The notes under the pieces were generated by a model. That model ran no database searches, was not told where the DNA came from, and saw only the letters and a list, made by a program, of their open reading frames with translations. Below, in pieces: positions 36,223 to 45,148 of a stretch of DNA of 64,000 nt. The position numbers were made by a program, and so were the translations under genes. Origin of the DNA: Bradyrhizobium sp. 21 (GTDB taxonomy: Bacteria; Pseudomonadota; Alphaproteobacteria; Rhizobiales; Xanthobacteraceae); assembly GCF_023073335.1 (NCBI RefSeq), contig NZ_JADPJG010000002.1, forward strand, positions 601,881 through 665,880, written 5' to 3'. The stretch's first letter is position 1; every line of letters starts with the position of its first letter.

Positions 36223-37244
36223 CAGCGATACGCGCCCTTCGGCCGAGAAGCTTCGATCTTGCAGCAACGGCCTTCTTTCTTGCATCGCTGTTCTCCCACG
36301 CTCACGGCGCCGAGCGGGCCGATTCCCGTGACACGCCAAAATTGGGCCGCGGTATCAACGTGCTCGGCTACGATGGAATCTGGGAGGGCGGCCGAAACGC
36401 GCCGTTTCGCCTGGATAATCTGACCGCAATCAAGAAGGCCGGCTTCTCCCACGTCAGGATCAATTTCTTCGGCTTCAAGTTCATGGGTCCGGGGAACGTC
36501 CTGGACGAGATCGTCCTGAGGCGACTTGATGCCGTCATCGAGGACGTTCTCGCAAGGAAGCTCGTCCCCATCGTCGATGAGCACGACACCCATATTTGCC
36601 AACGCGACGTTTCCGAATGCACCGAGAAGCTCAAGGCATTCTGGCGGCAGCTCGCCGAGCGTTATGCCGGCAAATATCCGGCGCTCGTCTTCGAGGTCCT
36701 GAACGAGCCTGGTGGAGAGATGACATCCGCCGGATGGAATTCGCTCCTCAATGATTGTCTCGGTATCATCCGCCGCACCAATCCCGAGCGGCCGGTCATT
36801 GCCGCCGTTCTCAATACGGATGAGATCCCCGTCAACGAGCTGGTTCTGCCGGCCGGCGACAGGCACCTCATCGTCACGTTTCATTATTACGCGCCGATAC
36901 GGTTTACCCATCAGGGCGCGCCCTGGTCCCCGATGTTTTCGCGGATCGGGCCGCTGGATTGGGGCAGTCCGGACGACGAGGCGAAGGCCGCCGCCGATTT
37001 CAAGAAAATGAGTGTCTGGGCGGAGAAAGAGCAGCGCCCGGTCTATCTCGGCGAGTTCGGCGTATATGAGCGTGCGCCATCCGACAGTCGCCAGCGATAT
37101 TTGTCGTTCGTGGCGAGAAGCGCCGACAGACTTGGCTGGGCATGGGCCTACTGGCAGTTCGATCATGACTTCGCGGCGTTCGATAGCGCGCGGCAGGCCT
37201 GGAAGCCGGAGATCCTGCGCGCCTTGATTCCGCCGACGCGTTGA
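36219..37244 (+). CDS. GH5-type secreted glycoside hydrolase (cellulase family)
   Basis: This 341-residue protein has an N-terminal signal peptide (hydrophobic core about residues 13-26, then AHGAER) and a GH5 (beta/alpha)8 domain. The acid/base Glu163 is in EVLNEPGG and the nucleophile Glu279 in YLGEFGVYE, with LGRGINVLGYDGIWEGG and FHYYAPIRFTHQG as further family features. It should cut beta-linked glucan-type chains in the periplasm or outside. Its ATG at 36219 overlaps the ligase stop, so it probably edits the polysaccharide made by this cluster, as EPS-cluster glycanases often do. Confidence 0.88.
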   Translation: MTAIRALRPRSFDLAATAFFLASLFSHAHGAERADSRDTPKLGRGINVLGYDGIWEGGRNAPFRLDNLTAIKKAGFSHVRINFFGFKFMGPGNVLDEIVLRRLDAVIEDVLARKLVPIVDEHDTHICQRDVSECTEKLKAFWRQLAERYAGKYPALVFEVLNEPGGEMTSAGWNSLLNDCLGIIRRTNPERPVIAAVLNTDEIPVNELVLPAGDRHLIVTFHYYAPIRFTHQGAPWSPMFSRIGPLDWGSPDDEAKAAADFKKMSVWAEKEQRPVYLGEFGVYERAPSDSRQRYLSFVARSADRLGWAWAYWQFDHDFAAFDSARQAWKPEILRALIPPTR

Positions 37245-37274
37245 AGTCCCGCCGCAGCTGATCAGGCGGTCGGC

Positions 37275-37288
37275 TTGATCTGGATCAA
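37275..37288. promoter_or_regulatory. FixK/FNR box before the AI-2E transporter gene
   Basis: TTGATCTGGATCAA is a perfect FixK/FNR palindrome (TTGATC-N2-GATCAA). A class II promoter at -41.5 would start transcripts near 37323, downstream of an in-frame GTG at 37307 but before the ATG at 37343. Confidence 0.7.
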
Positions 37289-37342
37289 GCCAGCGGCGCG
37301 GGACGGGTGGCCAGACTCTACGAGCGCGCATCGCTGTTTGAG

Positions 37343-38449
37343 ATGGGGCACCATGCCTTGAGGACACTTCGCCAGCTTCTGTCCGCCGACGAGATTGTCC
37401 AGCTCGCAATCCGTCTGGGATTGTTGGGACTGCTGATCCTGTGGACGTTCCTCATCATTCGACCGTTCGTCCCGGTCCTGACCTGGAGCGCCGTGCTGGC
37501 GGTGGCCTTCTACCCCGTCTTTGCCTGGCTCGCGAAACGCCTCGGCGGCCGCCCACGAACAGCCTCGACCGTGCTCACACTGGTCACGCTTGGCATCGTC
37601 ATCGGTCCCGCCGCCTGGCTCGGCCTGAGCGCGGTCGAAGGGATCAAAGACCTCGCCGGCCAGATCGGCACCGGCGATCTCGTGCTTCAGGCCGCGCCGG
37701 AACGGATCAGGAGCTGGCCGCTGGTCGGTCCCCAGCTCTACGAGCTCTGGAATCAGGCCTACACCAACATCCGTGCGGTACTGCGCGAGGTGGCGCCGTA
37801 TCTGAAGCCGCTCGCCGGCATGATGCTGTCGTTTGCGGGGAATACCGGCATCGGAATGCTACAGTTCCTGCTCTCGGTGTTCGTCGCCGGTTTCCTGCTT
37901 CCATACGGGCCGCAGCTGGTCGCCGCGCTCCGCGGCTTTCTGGCGCGGATCGTGCCCGGCCAGAGCGAGCATTTCCTGGAGCTCGCCGGCGCGACCATCC
38001 GCGCGGTGTCGCAGGGCGTGATCGGCGTCGCGATCGTGCAGGCGCTTCTGGCCGGAATCGGCTTCAAGCTGGCGGCAATCCCGGGCGCGGGTCTGCTCGC
38101 GATCATCGTGTTGTTGCTGTCGATCGTGCAGATTGGTGCGGCCATCGTCCTTTTTCCTGTGACGATCTGGATCTGGATGGACAAGGACGTGACCGTGGCT
38201 TTGCTCCTGACTATTTATCTCGTCGTCGTTGGCTTGCTCGACAACGTCTTGAAGCCGCTGGTCATGGGGCGCGGGCTGACGACGCCTACTCTCGTGATCC
38301 TGGTCGGGGTAATCGGCGGGACGCTCGCGCACGGCATCATCGGCCTGTTCATCGGGCCGATCATCCTGTCGGTCGCGTGGGAATTGGCGGCAGCGTGGAT
38401 CCGCCTCGACCGGACGGAAGACCCCGGCGTCGAATTGAAGTTGGGTTGA
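37343..38449 (+). CDS. AI-2E family transporter (UPF0118)
   Basis: This 368-residue membrane protein is of the AI-2E/PerM family. Two N-terminal helices (LGLLGLLILWTFLIIRPFVP, VLTWSAVLAVAFYPVFAWLA) precede a soluble part and a C-terminal membrane block containing TLAHGIIGLFIGPIILSVAWELAAAW, typical of the family. Members export autoinducer-2 or act as Na+/H+ antiporters. The ATG at 37343 is favoured because the FixK box predicts a transcript start downstream of the alternative GTG at 37307. The next gene overlaps its stop (TGATG). Confidence 0.85.
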   Translation: MGHHALRTLRQLLSADEIVQLAIRLGLLGLLILWTFLIIRPFVPVLTWSAVLAVAFYPVFAWLAKRLGGRPRTASTVLTLVTLGIVIGPAAWLGLSAVEGIKDLAGQIGTGDLVLQAAPERIRSWPLVGPQLYELWNQAYTNIRAVLREVAPYLKPLAGMMLSFAGNTGIGMLQFLLSVFVAGFLLPYGPQLVAALRGFLARIVPGQSEHFLELAGATIRAVSQGVIGVAIVQALLAGIGFKLAAIPGAGLLAIIVLLLSIVQIGAAIVLFPVTIWIWMDKDVTVALLLTIYLVVVGLLDNVLKPLVMGRGLTTPTLVILVGVIGGTLAHGIIGLFIGPIILSVAWELAAAWIRLDRTEDPGVELKLG

Positions 38450-38910
38450 TGGCCATGATACTGCAATTCCTTGTCGGCACGCTGGCCAGCGTGATCAATA
38501 TCGGGCTCCACGCACTTGTCACGGTGGTCGCCGTCGGCATCGCCCGCAGCGCGGGCTTGCGCCATACCGAGTGGCCAAGATTGCATCTGATGGGCGTGAT
38601 GATCGTGACCGCCGTGGTGTTGAAGGTGGCACACACGGTGGAAATCCTGGTGTGGGCCGCGACCTACGGCATCGTTCAAGCCGCCTCTGCCGACAGTGAT
38701 CTGCTCTATTTTGCTTTCGTCAACTACACCACGCTCGGCTACGGCGATATCACGCCGGTACGCGAATGGCGGCTCATCGGGCCGTTGACGGCGATGAACG
38801 GCGTTCTGCTGTTCGGCTGGTCCGCGGCCATTCTGTTCGAGGTTTTGCGCAAGACGCTCGAGCATCTCGGGCTCACTGAAGCCCATGGCTCGAGTTCACA
38901 CAGGAGCTGA
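38449..38910 (+). CDS. Two-helix potassium channel-like protein
   Basis: This 153-residue membrane protein carries a clear K+ selectivity filter, TTLGYGDITP, after a pore helix, with further flanking hydrophobic helices. It lacks a cytoplasmic RCK domain. It probably conducts K+ or related cations across the inner membrane. Its ATG at 38449 overlaps the stop of the AI-2E gene, so both share the FixK box promoter. Confidence 0.82.
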   Translation: MAMILQFLVGTLASVINIGLHALVTVVAVGIARSAGLRHTEWPRLHLMGVMIVTAVVLKVAHTVEILVWAATYGIVQAASADSDLLYFAFVNYTTLGYGDITPVREWRLIGPLTAMNGVLLFGWSAAILFEVLRKTLEHLGLTEAHGSSSHRS

Positions 38911-38957
38911 CGGAGCCCTGGTGGCGTCTTATCAACGGCGGCCGGTGTTCCGGAAGT

Positions 38958-39641
38958 TCACGACTGCAGGTCGAGGTTCGCGAGCTGGTTTCGGTCGAGC
39001 AATACAATCTGACGCTGGGTGTTGCCGACGAAGCCGAGAACGCCGAGTTCATGCAGACGCGACAACGCACGGGACACGGTTTCCAGCGTCAGGCCGAGAT
39101 AGTCGGCGATATCGCGCCGCGACATAGGGAGCGCGATGACGCCCGCCGCCGTCAACCGCTTGTCCATCTCGAGCAGGAACGCCGCGACCCGCTCCAGCGA
39201 GGTCTTGCGTCCGAGCAGCAACATATGGTCTTCCGCGTGCTGGAGGTTGCTCGTGGTCATGCTGAGCAGGTTCCTCGCCACCATGGCATCGCTCTCGGCC
39301 ACCGTTTCGAGGCTTTGTCGTTTGATCAGGCGCACGGCGGTGTCGACGATCGCTTCCGTCGTGAATCGGTGCTCGCTGCCGTTCTCGAGTCCGAAAATGT
39401 CGCCGGTCAGGTGAAATGCGCCGATCTGCCTGCGGCCATCCGACAACAGCTTGTAACTTCGGACAGCACCGGACTTGACCTGGTAAACGTACTCGGCCGG
39501 CTCTTTCTCGCCGTAGATCTCTGTTCCCTTTCGATAGGAAAACTCGCTTAAACTAACCAGCGTATTTGAATCGCTGGTCATGCCGAGGTCACGGAGGGAA
39601 TTTGGGCGCGGCGCGGAATCCGCTGTGACGCGAACGAACAT
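38958..39641 (-). CDS. Crp/Fnr family transcriptional regulator, FixK class
   Basis: This 227-residue protein has an N-terminal cyclic-nucleotide-like beta roll (YVYQVKSGAVRSYKLLSDGR, GDIFGLENGSEH), a long dimer helix and a winged HTH with MSRRDIADYLGLTLETVSRALSRLHELGVLGF. The E-x2-S-R pattern in the recognition helix is that of FNR/FixK proteins, which read TTGAT-N4-ATCAA. No cysteine is present, so it cannot hold the FNR iron-sulfur cluster and is FixK-like. It is the obvious local candidate to bind the six boxes in this region. I see no box in front of its own gene. Confidence 0.88.
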   Translation of the reverse strand: MFVRVTADSAPRPNSLRDLGMTSDSNTLVSLSEFSYRKGTEIYGEKEPAEYVYQVKSGAVRSYKLLSDGRRQIGAFHLTGDIFGLENGSEHRFTTEAIVDTAVRLIKRQSLETVAESDAMVARNLLSMTTSNLQHAEDHMLLLGRKTSLERVAAFLLEMDKRLTAAGVIALPMSRRDIADYLGLTLETVSRALSRLHELGVLGFVGNTQRQIVLLDRNQLANLDLQS

Positions 39642-39945
39642 AGGCCAACCCCTTAGCTCAACCGCCGAATTGGTCCGTCAGACGAAATATATCGGCAGGA
39701 AATGCGCCGCGCCGTCCCAGTCCCGCCGAGATTGGTTTACGACTAAGGCCGTATTCTTATCCATTGTCCCAAGGTTCATTGTACCAAGGGACACCACCCG
39801 CGGTTGCTGCGCGGAATGAGAAGGCAGGCCGCGGCGGTGATGCGGCCTGTTGCGAAGCAGATATTTCCAACATCGAAATGTTGAATGCGACTCTGAGAGT
39901 GAGAGGACCTCGACAGTCCTCATTGAATCGGGCGAGAAATAGAAG
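39642..39945. other. 304-base divergent promoter region with direct and inverted repeats
   Basis: The gap lies between the Crp/Fnr regulator (-) and a FixJ-like regulator (+). A 15-base-period direct repeat, ATTGTCCCAAGG/ATTGTACCAAGG (39763-39789), also gives an imperfect palindrome TGTCCC...GGGACA (39765-39793), so it may be an operator. A 6-bp hairpin GAGGAC-N7-GTCCTC (39903-39921) lies just before the GTG start at 39946 and could sit in the leader RNA. No FixK box and no gene were seen. Confidence 0.4.
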
Positions 39946-40569
39946 GTGCCAAGCCTCATTCACGTGGTTGACGACGACGAGTCTTTTCGGACGGCGATCG
40001 AACGCCGGCTGAAGCTCGCGGGCTATGACGTTGCGACCTATGCGTCGGCGCAGGAGCTGCTGGACTCCGCGCCGAATGACGAGCAGGTGGGATGCATTCT
40101 GCTCGACGTCCGGATCCCGGGACTGAGCGGTCCGGAGCTGCAGTCCCGGTTGGTCGCGTCCGGTTCGATGCTGCCGATCGTCTTCCTCACCGGACATGCC
40201 GACACGCCGACCACCGTGCGCGCGATCAAGGCAGGTGCGGAAGACTTCCTGACCAAGCCGATATCCTCGGAGCAGTTGATCGATGCGATCGAGCGCGCGC
40301 TGGCGCATCAGCGGACGGCGAGCGTCCAGCGCGGCAAGCTGGATATTTTTCGCACACATCTTGCCACGCTGACGCAACGGGAGCGGCAGGTGTTCGATCT
40401 CATCGTGCGCGGTCGGATCAACAAGCAGATTGCCCATGAACTCGGAACCACCGAGCGAACCGTGAAGGCGCATCGCCACCAGGTGATGGGGAAGATGCAG
40501 GTCCATTCGCTTGCGGAACTCGTTTCGATCGCGGAGCGGCTCGGAATGCTGGATACGAACGAGCCTTAG
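39946..40569 (+). CDS. FixJ/NarL family response regulator
   Basis: This 207-residue protein has a receiver domain with Asp9-Asp11 acid pocket, phospho-acceptor Asp54 (ILLDVRIPG), Thr82 and Lys104. It is followed by a LuxR/FixJ-type HTH (LTQRERQVFDLIVRGRINKQ, then ERTVKAHRHQVMGKM). It should activate promoters once phosphorylated. No kinase gene is adjacent; the hybrid-sensor kinase at 55225 is one possible partner. The start is a GTG at 39946. Confidence 0.9.
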   Translation: MPSLIHVVDDDESFRTAIERRLKLAGYDVATYASAQELLDSAPNDEQVGCILLDVRIPGLSGPELQSRLVASGSMLPIVFLTGHADTPTTVRAIKAGAEDFLTKPISSEQLIDAIERALAHQRTASVQRGKLDIFRTHLATLTQRERQVFDLIVRGRINKQIAHELGTTERTVKAHRHQVMGKMQVHSLAELVSIAERLGMLDTNEP

Positions 40570-40593
40570 CTGATCCGTTGTCAATTCGCACGG

Positions 40594-40620
40594 TTCCTTC
40601 GGTGTGACTTCCCGAAGGGA
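40594..40620 (+). terminator. Hairpin after the FixJ-like gene
   Basis: CCTTCGG (40596-40602) and CCGAAGG (40612-40618) form a 7-bp stem with a nine-base loop, extendable by a T-G and a T-A pair. It lies 25 bases after the regulator stop. No T run follows, so the termination role is tentative. Confidence 0.35.
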
Positions 40621-40756
40621 CAATAGAAAATCTGCTTTCGCGGTGCTGCCATGCAGGCGTGGGAATGTGGATTTGGCGGAGGCGCGATTGGCCCCGATGC
40701 ATATGGATTCAGCTCTTAGCGCCATCAGCGTTGATGCCTCCTGAAAGGTCAAGGCC

Positions 40757-41125
40757 GTGCCGACGCGCCGTTCCGTTTTCATCGTCGATGATGATTCGTC
40801 CGTCAGGACGAGCATGTTCAGGCTGCTGCGGGAGCACGGCTTTGGCGCAACGCTGTTCGAGTCCGGGGGCGCCTTGCACGATTATGGCAACTTTGACAGG
40901 GCGATCTGCGTCGTGCTCGACATCAATCTCGACGGAAAGTCCGGCATCGACCTGCGCCGGGAGCTGATGGAGAAAGGCATGACCGCGCCGGTGATTTACA
41001 TCACAGGCAACGACTGCACGGCGAACCGCGCCGCGGCCCTTGCGTCGGGCTGCGTCGCTTACCTGACGAAACCGTTTTCCGCGCAGTCCCTGATCGAGTC
41101 GGTGATGCGCGCCCATGCGGCCTAG
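40757..41125 (+). CDS. Single-domain response regulator (receiver only)
   Basis: This 122-residue receiver protein has Asp11-Asp13, phospho-acceptor Asp55 (VVLDINLDG), Thr83 and Lys105 (YLTKPF) and no output domain. Stand-alone receivers act as phosphate shuttles or bind partner proteins. It follows the FixJ-like gene by 187 bases, but the intervening hairpin suggests separate transcription. The start is a GTG at 40757. Confidence 0.87.
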   Translation: MPTRRSVFIVDDDSSVRTSMFRLLREHGFGATLFESGGALHDYGNFDRAICVVLDINLDGKSGIDLRRELMEKGMTAPVIYITGNDCTANRAAALASGCVAYLTKPFSAQSLIESVMRAHAA

Positions 41126-41131
41126 GGTTTC

Positions 41132-41716
41132 TCACTCGTCGACATACTGCTCCAGCGTCTTCGCCGGTGCGCCCTTGTGGACAGACGCGAACTGCGCCAT
41201 TGGAATCGAGGTCGTCAGGGCCAGCAGGTTCGAATCGACGAGTTCGAGCGTCAGCGTCTTGCCGGATTCCATGTCCTTGACGACCCTCGGCGCGGCCGCA
41301 TCGGCCGCGATGCAGAGATTGGTGGCGCACCAGGTGTAGGGCACGCGGACGGGAGTGGCCTGGTCAATCGTCAATTTGGGCGCCTGTTGCAGGTACATGC
41401 CGACGGGCACGAACAGCTGCAGTCGGGCTGTGGGTGCGTCCTCGCGCTCGATCAGGTCGATGCGCACGGCGGTCTGCCCGGTTACGAATTTGCCCGTTAT
41501 CGACGTCCGGCACAGCGTCGGCGCGCCACCGGCCTTGAAGCAGAGCTTTTGCCAGTCACCATAGGTGATGTCCTTGGCTTCGCGCTGGCCGCGCGTTGCG
41601 ACCTCCGCGGGCTTGTCTGCTTGCGCCGCCTTCGGAGCGGCAATTGCTGGAGAAGTCGCAGCCCCGATGGCTGCGACGGTCAAGAGGCCAGAGAGGCAAT
41701 CGAGAGGGCGAGGCAT
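41132..41716 (-). CDS. IalB family (invasion-associated locus B) periplasmic protein
   Basis: This 194-residue protein has a signal peptide (core LLTVAAIGAATSPAIAAP). The mature part has the IalB pattern YGDWQKLCFKAGGAPTLCRTS, RLQLFVPVGMYLQQAPKLTI and PYTWCATNLCIA, with paired cysteines likely to form disulfides. IalB proteins are widespread envelope proteins of alphaproteobacteria with no defined enzyme activity. It lies downstream of the hydrolase and AspT genes on the same strand. Confidence 0.85.
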   Translation of the reverse strand: MPRPLDCLSGLLTVAAIGAATSPAIAAPKAAQADKPAEVATRGQREAKDITYGDWQKLCFKAGGAPTLCRTSITGKFVTGQTAVRIDLIEREDAPTARLQLFVPVGMYLQQAPKLTIDQATPVRVPYTWCATNLCIAADAAAPRVVKDMESGKTLTLELVDSNLLALTTSIPMAQFASVHKGAPAKTLEQYVDE

Positions 41717-41740
41717 CGTCCAGTCTCCGGAGTTCAGGGC

Positions 41741-42628
41741 TCACTTCTGCGCGTCGAGGAATTTCGTCACCAGCGGGGACCACAGTGGGATCGCGTCCGG
41801 CGAGCCGATAAAGAAATGGCCCTCATTGCCGAATGGCGGCATCAGGTGATATTCGGCCCGGCCGCCGGCGGCCGTGAAAGCCGTATGCATGCGCTTGGAT
41901 AGATCGGGACCGAAGAAGGTGTCGTTCTCGATGTAGATCCAGAGCATCGGCACGCGCGAGGTTCGGCCGAAATCCGCAGTTGCTTTCACCAGCCTGTCGG
42001 GCGCGCAATTGTTGTTGGGCTTGCCGCCGACGCGTCCGCCACGGCCCGCGGCGAAGGTGATGATGGCCTTCACCGGCGGCGGATTCACGCTCGACAGGGC
42101 GATCGAGGCCCAGCCGCCGGCGGACTGGCCGACCACGATCACATCCTTCGGGATGATGCGTTTCTCCGCGGCGAGGTAGTCGATGATCGCAAGGTCGACT
42201 TGGGCGACAGCGAGCCCGGCATCGTGGAAGTTGGGATTGGTGCATTTGCCGACCTTGGAGAAGAACGGGCCGTAGATGGCGCGTTCGGGAATGTCGATGG
42301 CGGCTGCGCCATAGCCGCTGCCGACCGGCGCCACCACGAGGTAGCCGTGCTTTGCGAACCATTTGGCGGCGTCGCGGAATTCGACCAGCGGAAAGAAGCT
42401 GCGGTCGGTCGGGTTGAGCGAGACGCCATGGTTCATGATGACCAGCGGGAAGGGGCCGTCGCCGACCGGCCGCACCAGATAGGCGAACATTGGCAGCGGC
42501 AGTGGCAGCGCCCAGATCTCTTCCTGGATGCGGACGTCATCCTGGGCGCGCGCGGGCGCGGTGAAAGCAGCCAGCACCAGCAACATGGCTGCGAAGCATC
42601 CCAACGCCGTGCTGATCGGCTGCCGCAT
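41741..42628 (-). CDS. Secreted alpha/beta hydrolase (dienelactone hydrolase-like)
   Basis: This 295-residue protein has an N-terminal signal peptide (LGCFAAMLLVLAAFTAPARA) and an alpha/beta-hydrolase fold. The nucleophile elbow is GQSAGG, and WIYIEN with a late His in GNEGHFF fit the catalytic Asp and His positions. It is probably an esterase or peptidase-like hydrolase acting in the periplasm on an unknown ester. It follows the AspT-like gene after 12 bases, suggesting one transcript. Confidence 0.8.
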   Translation of the reverse strand: MRQPISTALGCFAAMLLVLAAFTAPARAQDDVRIQEEIWALPLPLPMFAYLVRPVGDGPFPLVIMNHGVSLNPTDRSFFPLVEFRDAAKWFAKHGYLVVAPVGSGYGAAAIDIPERAIYGPFFSKVGKCTNPNFHDAGLAVAQVDLAIIDYLAAEKRIIPKDVIVVGQSAGGWASIALSSVNPPPVKAIITFAAGRGGRVGGKPNNNCAPDRLVKATADFGRTSRVPMLWIYIENDTFFGPDLSKRMHTAFTAAGGRAEYHLMPPFGNEGHFFIGSPDAIPLWSPLVTKFLDAQK

Positions 42629-42640
42629 CGCAGGTCTCCT

Positions 42641-44329
42641 TCATCCGGTGTAGGTGGCAGCCACGATGATCGGGCCGAGCACGGTCAGCACCACGTTTCC
42701 GACCGCGTAGGGGACCGCGACGCCGAGCACCGGCGTCTGGCTCTCGGCGACCTCGCAGGCGCCGGTCACGGCGGCATCGACGGTCATGGCGCCGGCCAGC
42801 GCTCCGCAGATGATGACCGGGTTCATGTGCAGCACATGGCGCGCAAACAGCGTTGCGACGATCAGCGGCACGATGGTGATGACGAGGCCCATGCCGACCA
42901 GCAACAGCCCGTGCGCCTGGATCGCAGTCCAGGCTGCGGCGCCGTTGCCAAGCCCGATCGCCGCGATAAAGCCGCCGAGCCCGAAATCGCTGAGCGTCTG
43001 CTGCGCGGCGGGCGGGAACGCGCCCATGGTCGGCTGGCGCGTCCGCAGCCAGCCGCAGACCAGGCCCGCGATCAGCGCGCCGCCGCCACCGCCCAGCGTC
43101 AGGGCGACGCCGCCAACCTTGAGACTGGCAAGACCGGCGAGCAGGCCGACGGCGATGCCGGCGGTGAGGAAGGCAATATCGGCGCGCTCACCGGAGCGCA
43201 GAATCTGGCCGACATTGGCGGCCGCGCGCTCGACGTTGCGGGTATTGCCGACCAGCGTCATGACGTCACCGACATAGACCCGCGTGTCCGCTCCCAGCGG
43301 CACGTCGCGACCCATGCGCTTCAGCGCGCGCAGGAAAACGCCGCGCGCGTCGCCGCCGACGCGTTCGGCGATCTCCTTGATGGACCGGCCATGGAGGTTG
43401 CGGGCATCCACGACCACGTCGATCACATTGCCGGGAATCGCCTTCAGCATTTCATCCGCATCGATCTCGGGGCCGACGATCGGCTCGGCGGCCACGATGA
43501 CGGCGGTGCGCCCGGAGATGACGATGTCGTCGCCGGCTTCCAGCACGGTGTCCGGATGGGGCGCGACGTCCGCTCCCCGGCGGACGATGCGCTCGATGAC
43601 GGTACGGCTGCCGATTTCGTCCTCGATCGCCTTGACGGTGCGGCTCGCGCCTGGCGAGACGCGGTAGGCGCGTGCCTGGAACTTGCGATAGGAGAGATTT
43701 TCACTTTTTGGCGGATCGCCGCCCGCCAACTCGGCCTCGAGTTTCTTGGCTTCCGCCTTAAGGTCGATCCGCATCAGCTTTGGCGCGACGAAGGGGACGT
43801 AGATCAGTGTCAGGATATAACCGAGCACGTAAGTGACCGCGTAGCCGGCCGCGATGTTGGCTTCCTGCTGGGCAAGGACGGTCTTGGGCAGGTCCAGTTG
43901 CGCCAGCGCGCCCGACGCGGTGCCGATGATGGAGGATTGTGTCATAGCTCCGGCGGCAACGCCGGAGGCCGTGCCGGGGTCGAGCCCGAAACTGTGGGCA
44001 AATGTCAGCACGATGATGAGGCCGGTGCCGCCCAGGACCAGCGCCATGAGGACCTGGGCAAGCGTGCGGAAGCTCAAGGAGGCGAAGAACTCGGGCCCCG
44101 ACCGGTAGCCGATGGTGAACACGAACAGGCTGAACAGGACGATGCGAAGCAGCGACGGAAAAGCGAACGTTCCGAGCTGTCCCATCAGCACTGCGACGAT
44201 GAGGATGCAGGCGGTGGTGCCGATCGAGAAGCCGCGAACCTTGATGCGGCCAAGGATCGTGCCGATCGCAACTGCCAGCAGCAGGAATATCTCCGGTGCG
44301 GTGGTGATGATCCACCTGACGGTGTCCAT
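42641..44329 (-). CDS. AspT-type amino acid antiporter (AAEx family), copy 1
   Basis: This 562-residue membrane protein is of the aspartate:alanine exchanger family. Two membrane halves (each about five helices) flank a cytoplasmic part with two TrkA-C/RCK_C domains (about residues 205-375). GFSIGTTACILIVAVLMGQ near the start and GPIIVAATYTG at the end are membrane segments. Exchange of an amino acid for its decarboxylated product would make a proton motive force. The ATG at 44329 has a GGGGGAAA site. The FixK box at 44388 lies 59 bases upstream. Confidence 0.85.
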   Translation of the reverse strand: MDTVRWIITTAPEIFLLLAVAIGTILGRIKVRGFSIGTTACILIVAVLMGQLGTFAFPSLLRIVLFSLFVFTIGYRSGPEFFASLSFRTLAQVLMALVLGGTGLIIVLTFAHSFGLDPGTASGVAAGAMTQSSIIGTASGALAQLDLPKTVLAQQEANIAAGYAVTYVLGYILTLIYVPFVAPKLMRIDLKAEAKKLEAELAGGDPPKSENLSYRKFQARAYRVSPGASRTVKAIEDEIGSRTVIERIVRRGADVAPHPDTVLEAGDDIVISGRTAVIVAAEPIVGPEIDADEMLKAIPGNVIDVVVDARNLHGRSIKEIAERVGGDARGVFLRALKRMGRDVPLGADTRVYVGDVMTLVGNTRNVERAAANVGQILRSGERADIAFLTAGIAVGLLAGLASLKVGGVALTLGGGGGALIAGLVCGWLRTRQPTMGAFPPAAQQTLSDFGLGGFIAAIGLGNGAAAWTAIQAHGLLLVGMGLVITIVPLIVATLFARHVLHMNPVIICGALAGAMTVDAAVTGACEVAESQTPVLGVAVPYAVGNVVLTVLGPIIVAATYTG

Positions 44330-44387
44330 GGTCGTAATTTCCCCCGAGCGCTTTGCGGCGATTTGATTGGCTGCCCAGGAAGATTGC

Positions 44388-44401
44388 TTGATCCAGATCA
44401 A
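44388..44401. promoter_or_regulatory. FixK/FNR box between divergent AspT and DUF1275 genes
   Basis: TTGATCCAGATCAA is a perfect FixK/FNR palindrome at the middle of the divergent gap. Its distance to the AspT start (59 bases) and to the DUF1275 start (66 bases) allows a -41.5 promoter in both directions. Confidence 0.72.
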
Positions 44402-44467
44402 ACCTGGTTGGGACAAGGCGACCTCAATCACCAGGATGAAGGACTTGCGACAGCCCGCGTTGCCGAC

Positions 44468-45148
44468 ATGAGTACTCTGGAGGTCGCAGCCGATGCGATC
44501 CGCCGCGACGAAACGGTCGAGATCGTACTTCTGCTCGCCTTCGCCGGCGGCTATATCGACGCGTATACCTGGATCATCCACGGCGTCATGGCGAATGCCC
44601 AGACCGCCAATTTGATCTTCCTCTGGGTCTATGCGACTGCCGGCAATTGGGTGAAGGCGTCTCACTTCGTGCCGCCAATGCTCGCCTTTGCGTGCGGTAT
44701 CGTGGTTGCCGCATGGCTCCGGCGTGTCTGCGGCGAGCGGGCCAGCACGATCAGCATTTTGGTTGAGATAGTGCTGCTGATCGCGATCGGCATCCTGCAC
44801 AACCGGCTGCCGGATATCGCCGGGACGCTCGGCATTTCGTTTGTCGCCGCCATGCAGGTCGAGATGTTCACCAAGGTCGAAGGCGCGCTTTGCAGCACGG
44901 TGATGATAACCGGCAACATGCGCCAGGCGGTCGAGACAATCTTTGCGGTCGCATACGGCGGTGCGCCGGCCGGAACGCTGCGCCGGTCGGGTATCCTCTT
45001 CGCGCTTTGCGCCATGTTCGGCTCTGGCGCCGCCGCCGGTGCCTTCGTCACCAAGAACATCCCCAATCTAGCGCTCGGCATTCCCGTAGTCGCGCTGCTG
45101 ATCGTGTTGCTGCGCTGCGAAGTGACACCGCGTGAGGTGGTCCGATGA
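44468..45148 (+). CDS. DUF1275 family (YoaK-type) membrane protein
   Basis: This 226-residue protein has about six membrane segments and the DUF1275 features AGGYIDAYTWIIHGVMANAQ near the N-terminus, CSTVMITGNMRQAVET in the middle and a final helix. The molecular role of DUF1275 is unknown; some members affect K+ or acid stress. Its end overlaps the SulP gene start by ATGA, so the two are coupled under the FixK box at 44388. Confidence 0.85.
   Translation: MSTLEVAADAIRRDETVEIVLLLAFAGGYIDAYTWIIHGVMANAQTANLIFLWVYATAGNWVKASHFVPPMLAFACGIVVAAWLRRVCGERASTISILVEIVLLIAIGILHNRLPDIAGTLGISFVAAMQVEMFTKVEGALCSTVMITGNMRQAVETIFAVAYGGAPAGTLRRSGILFALCAMFGSGAAAGAFVTKNIPNLALGIPVVALLIVLLRCEVTPREVVR

Noticed and set aside
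37307..37342. GTG start for the AI-2E transporter
   Set aside because: It would lie upstream of the transcript start predicted from the FixK box, so the ATG at 37343 is preferred.
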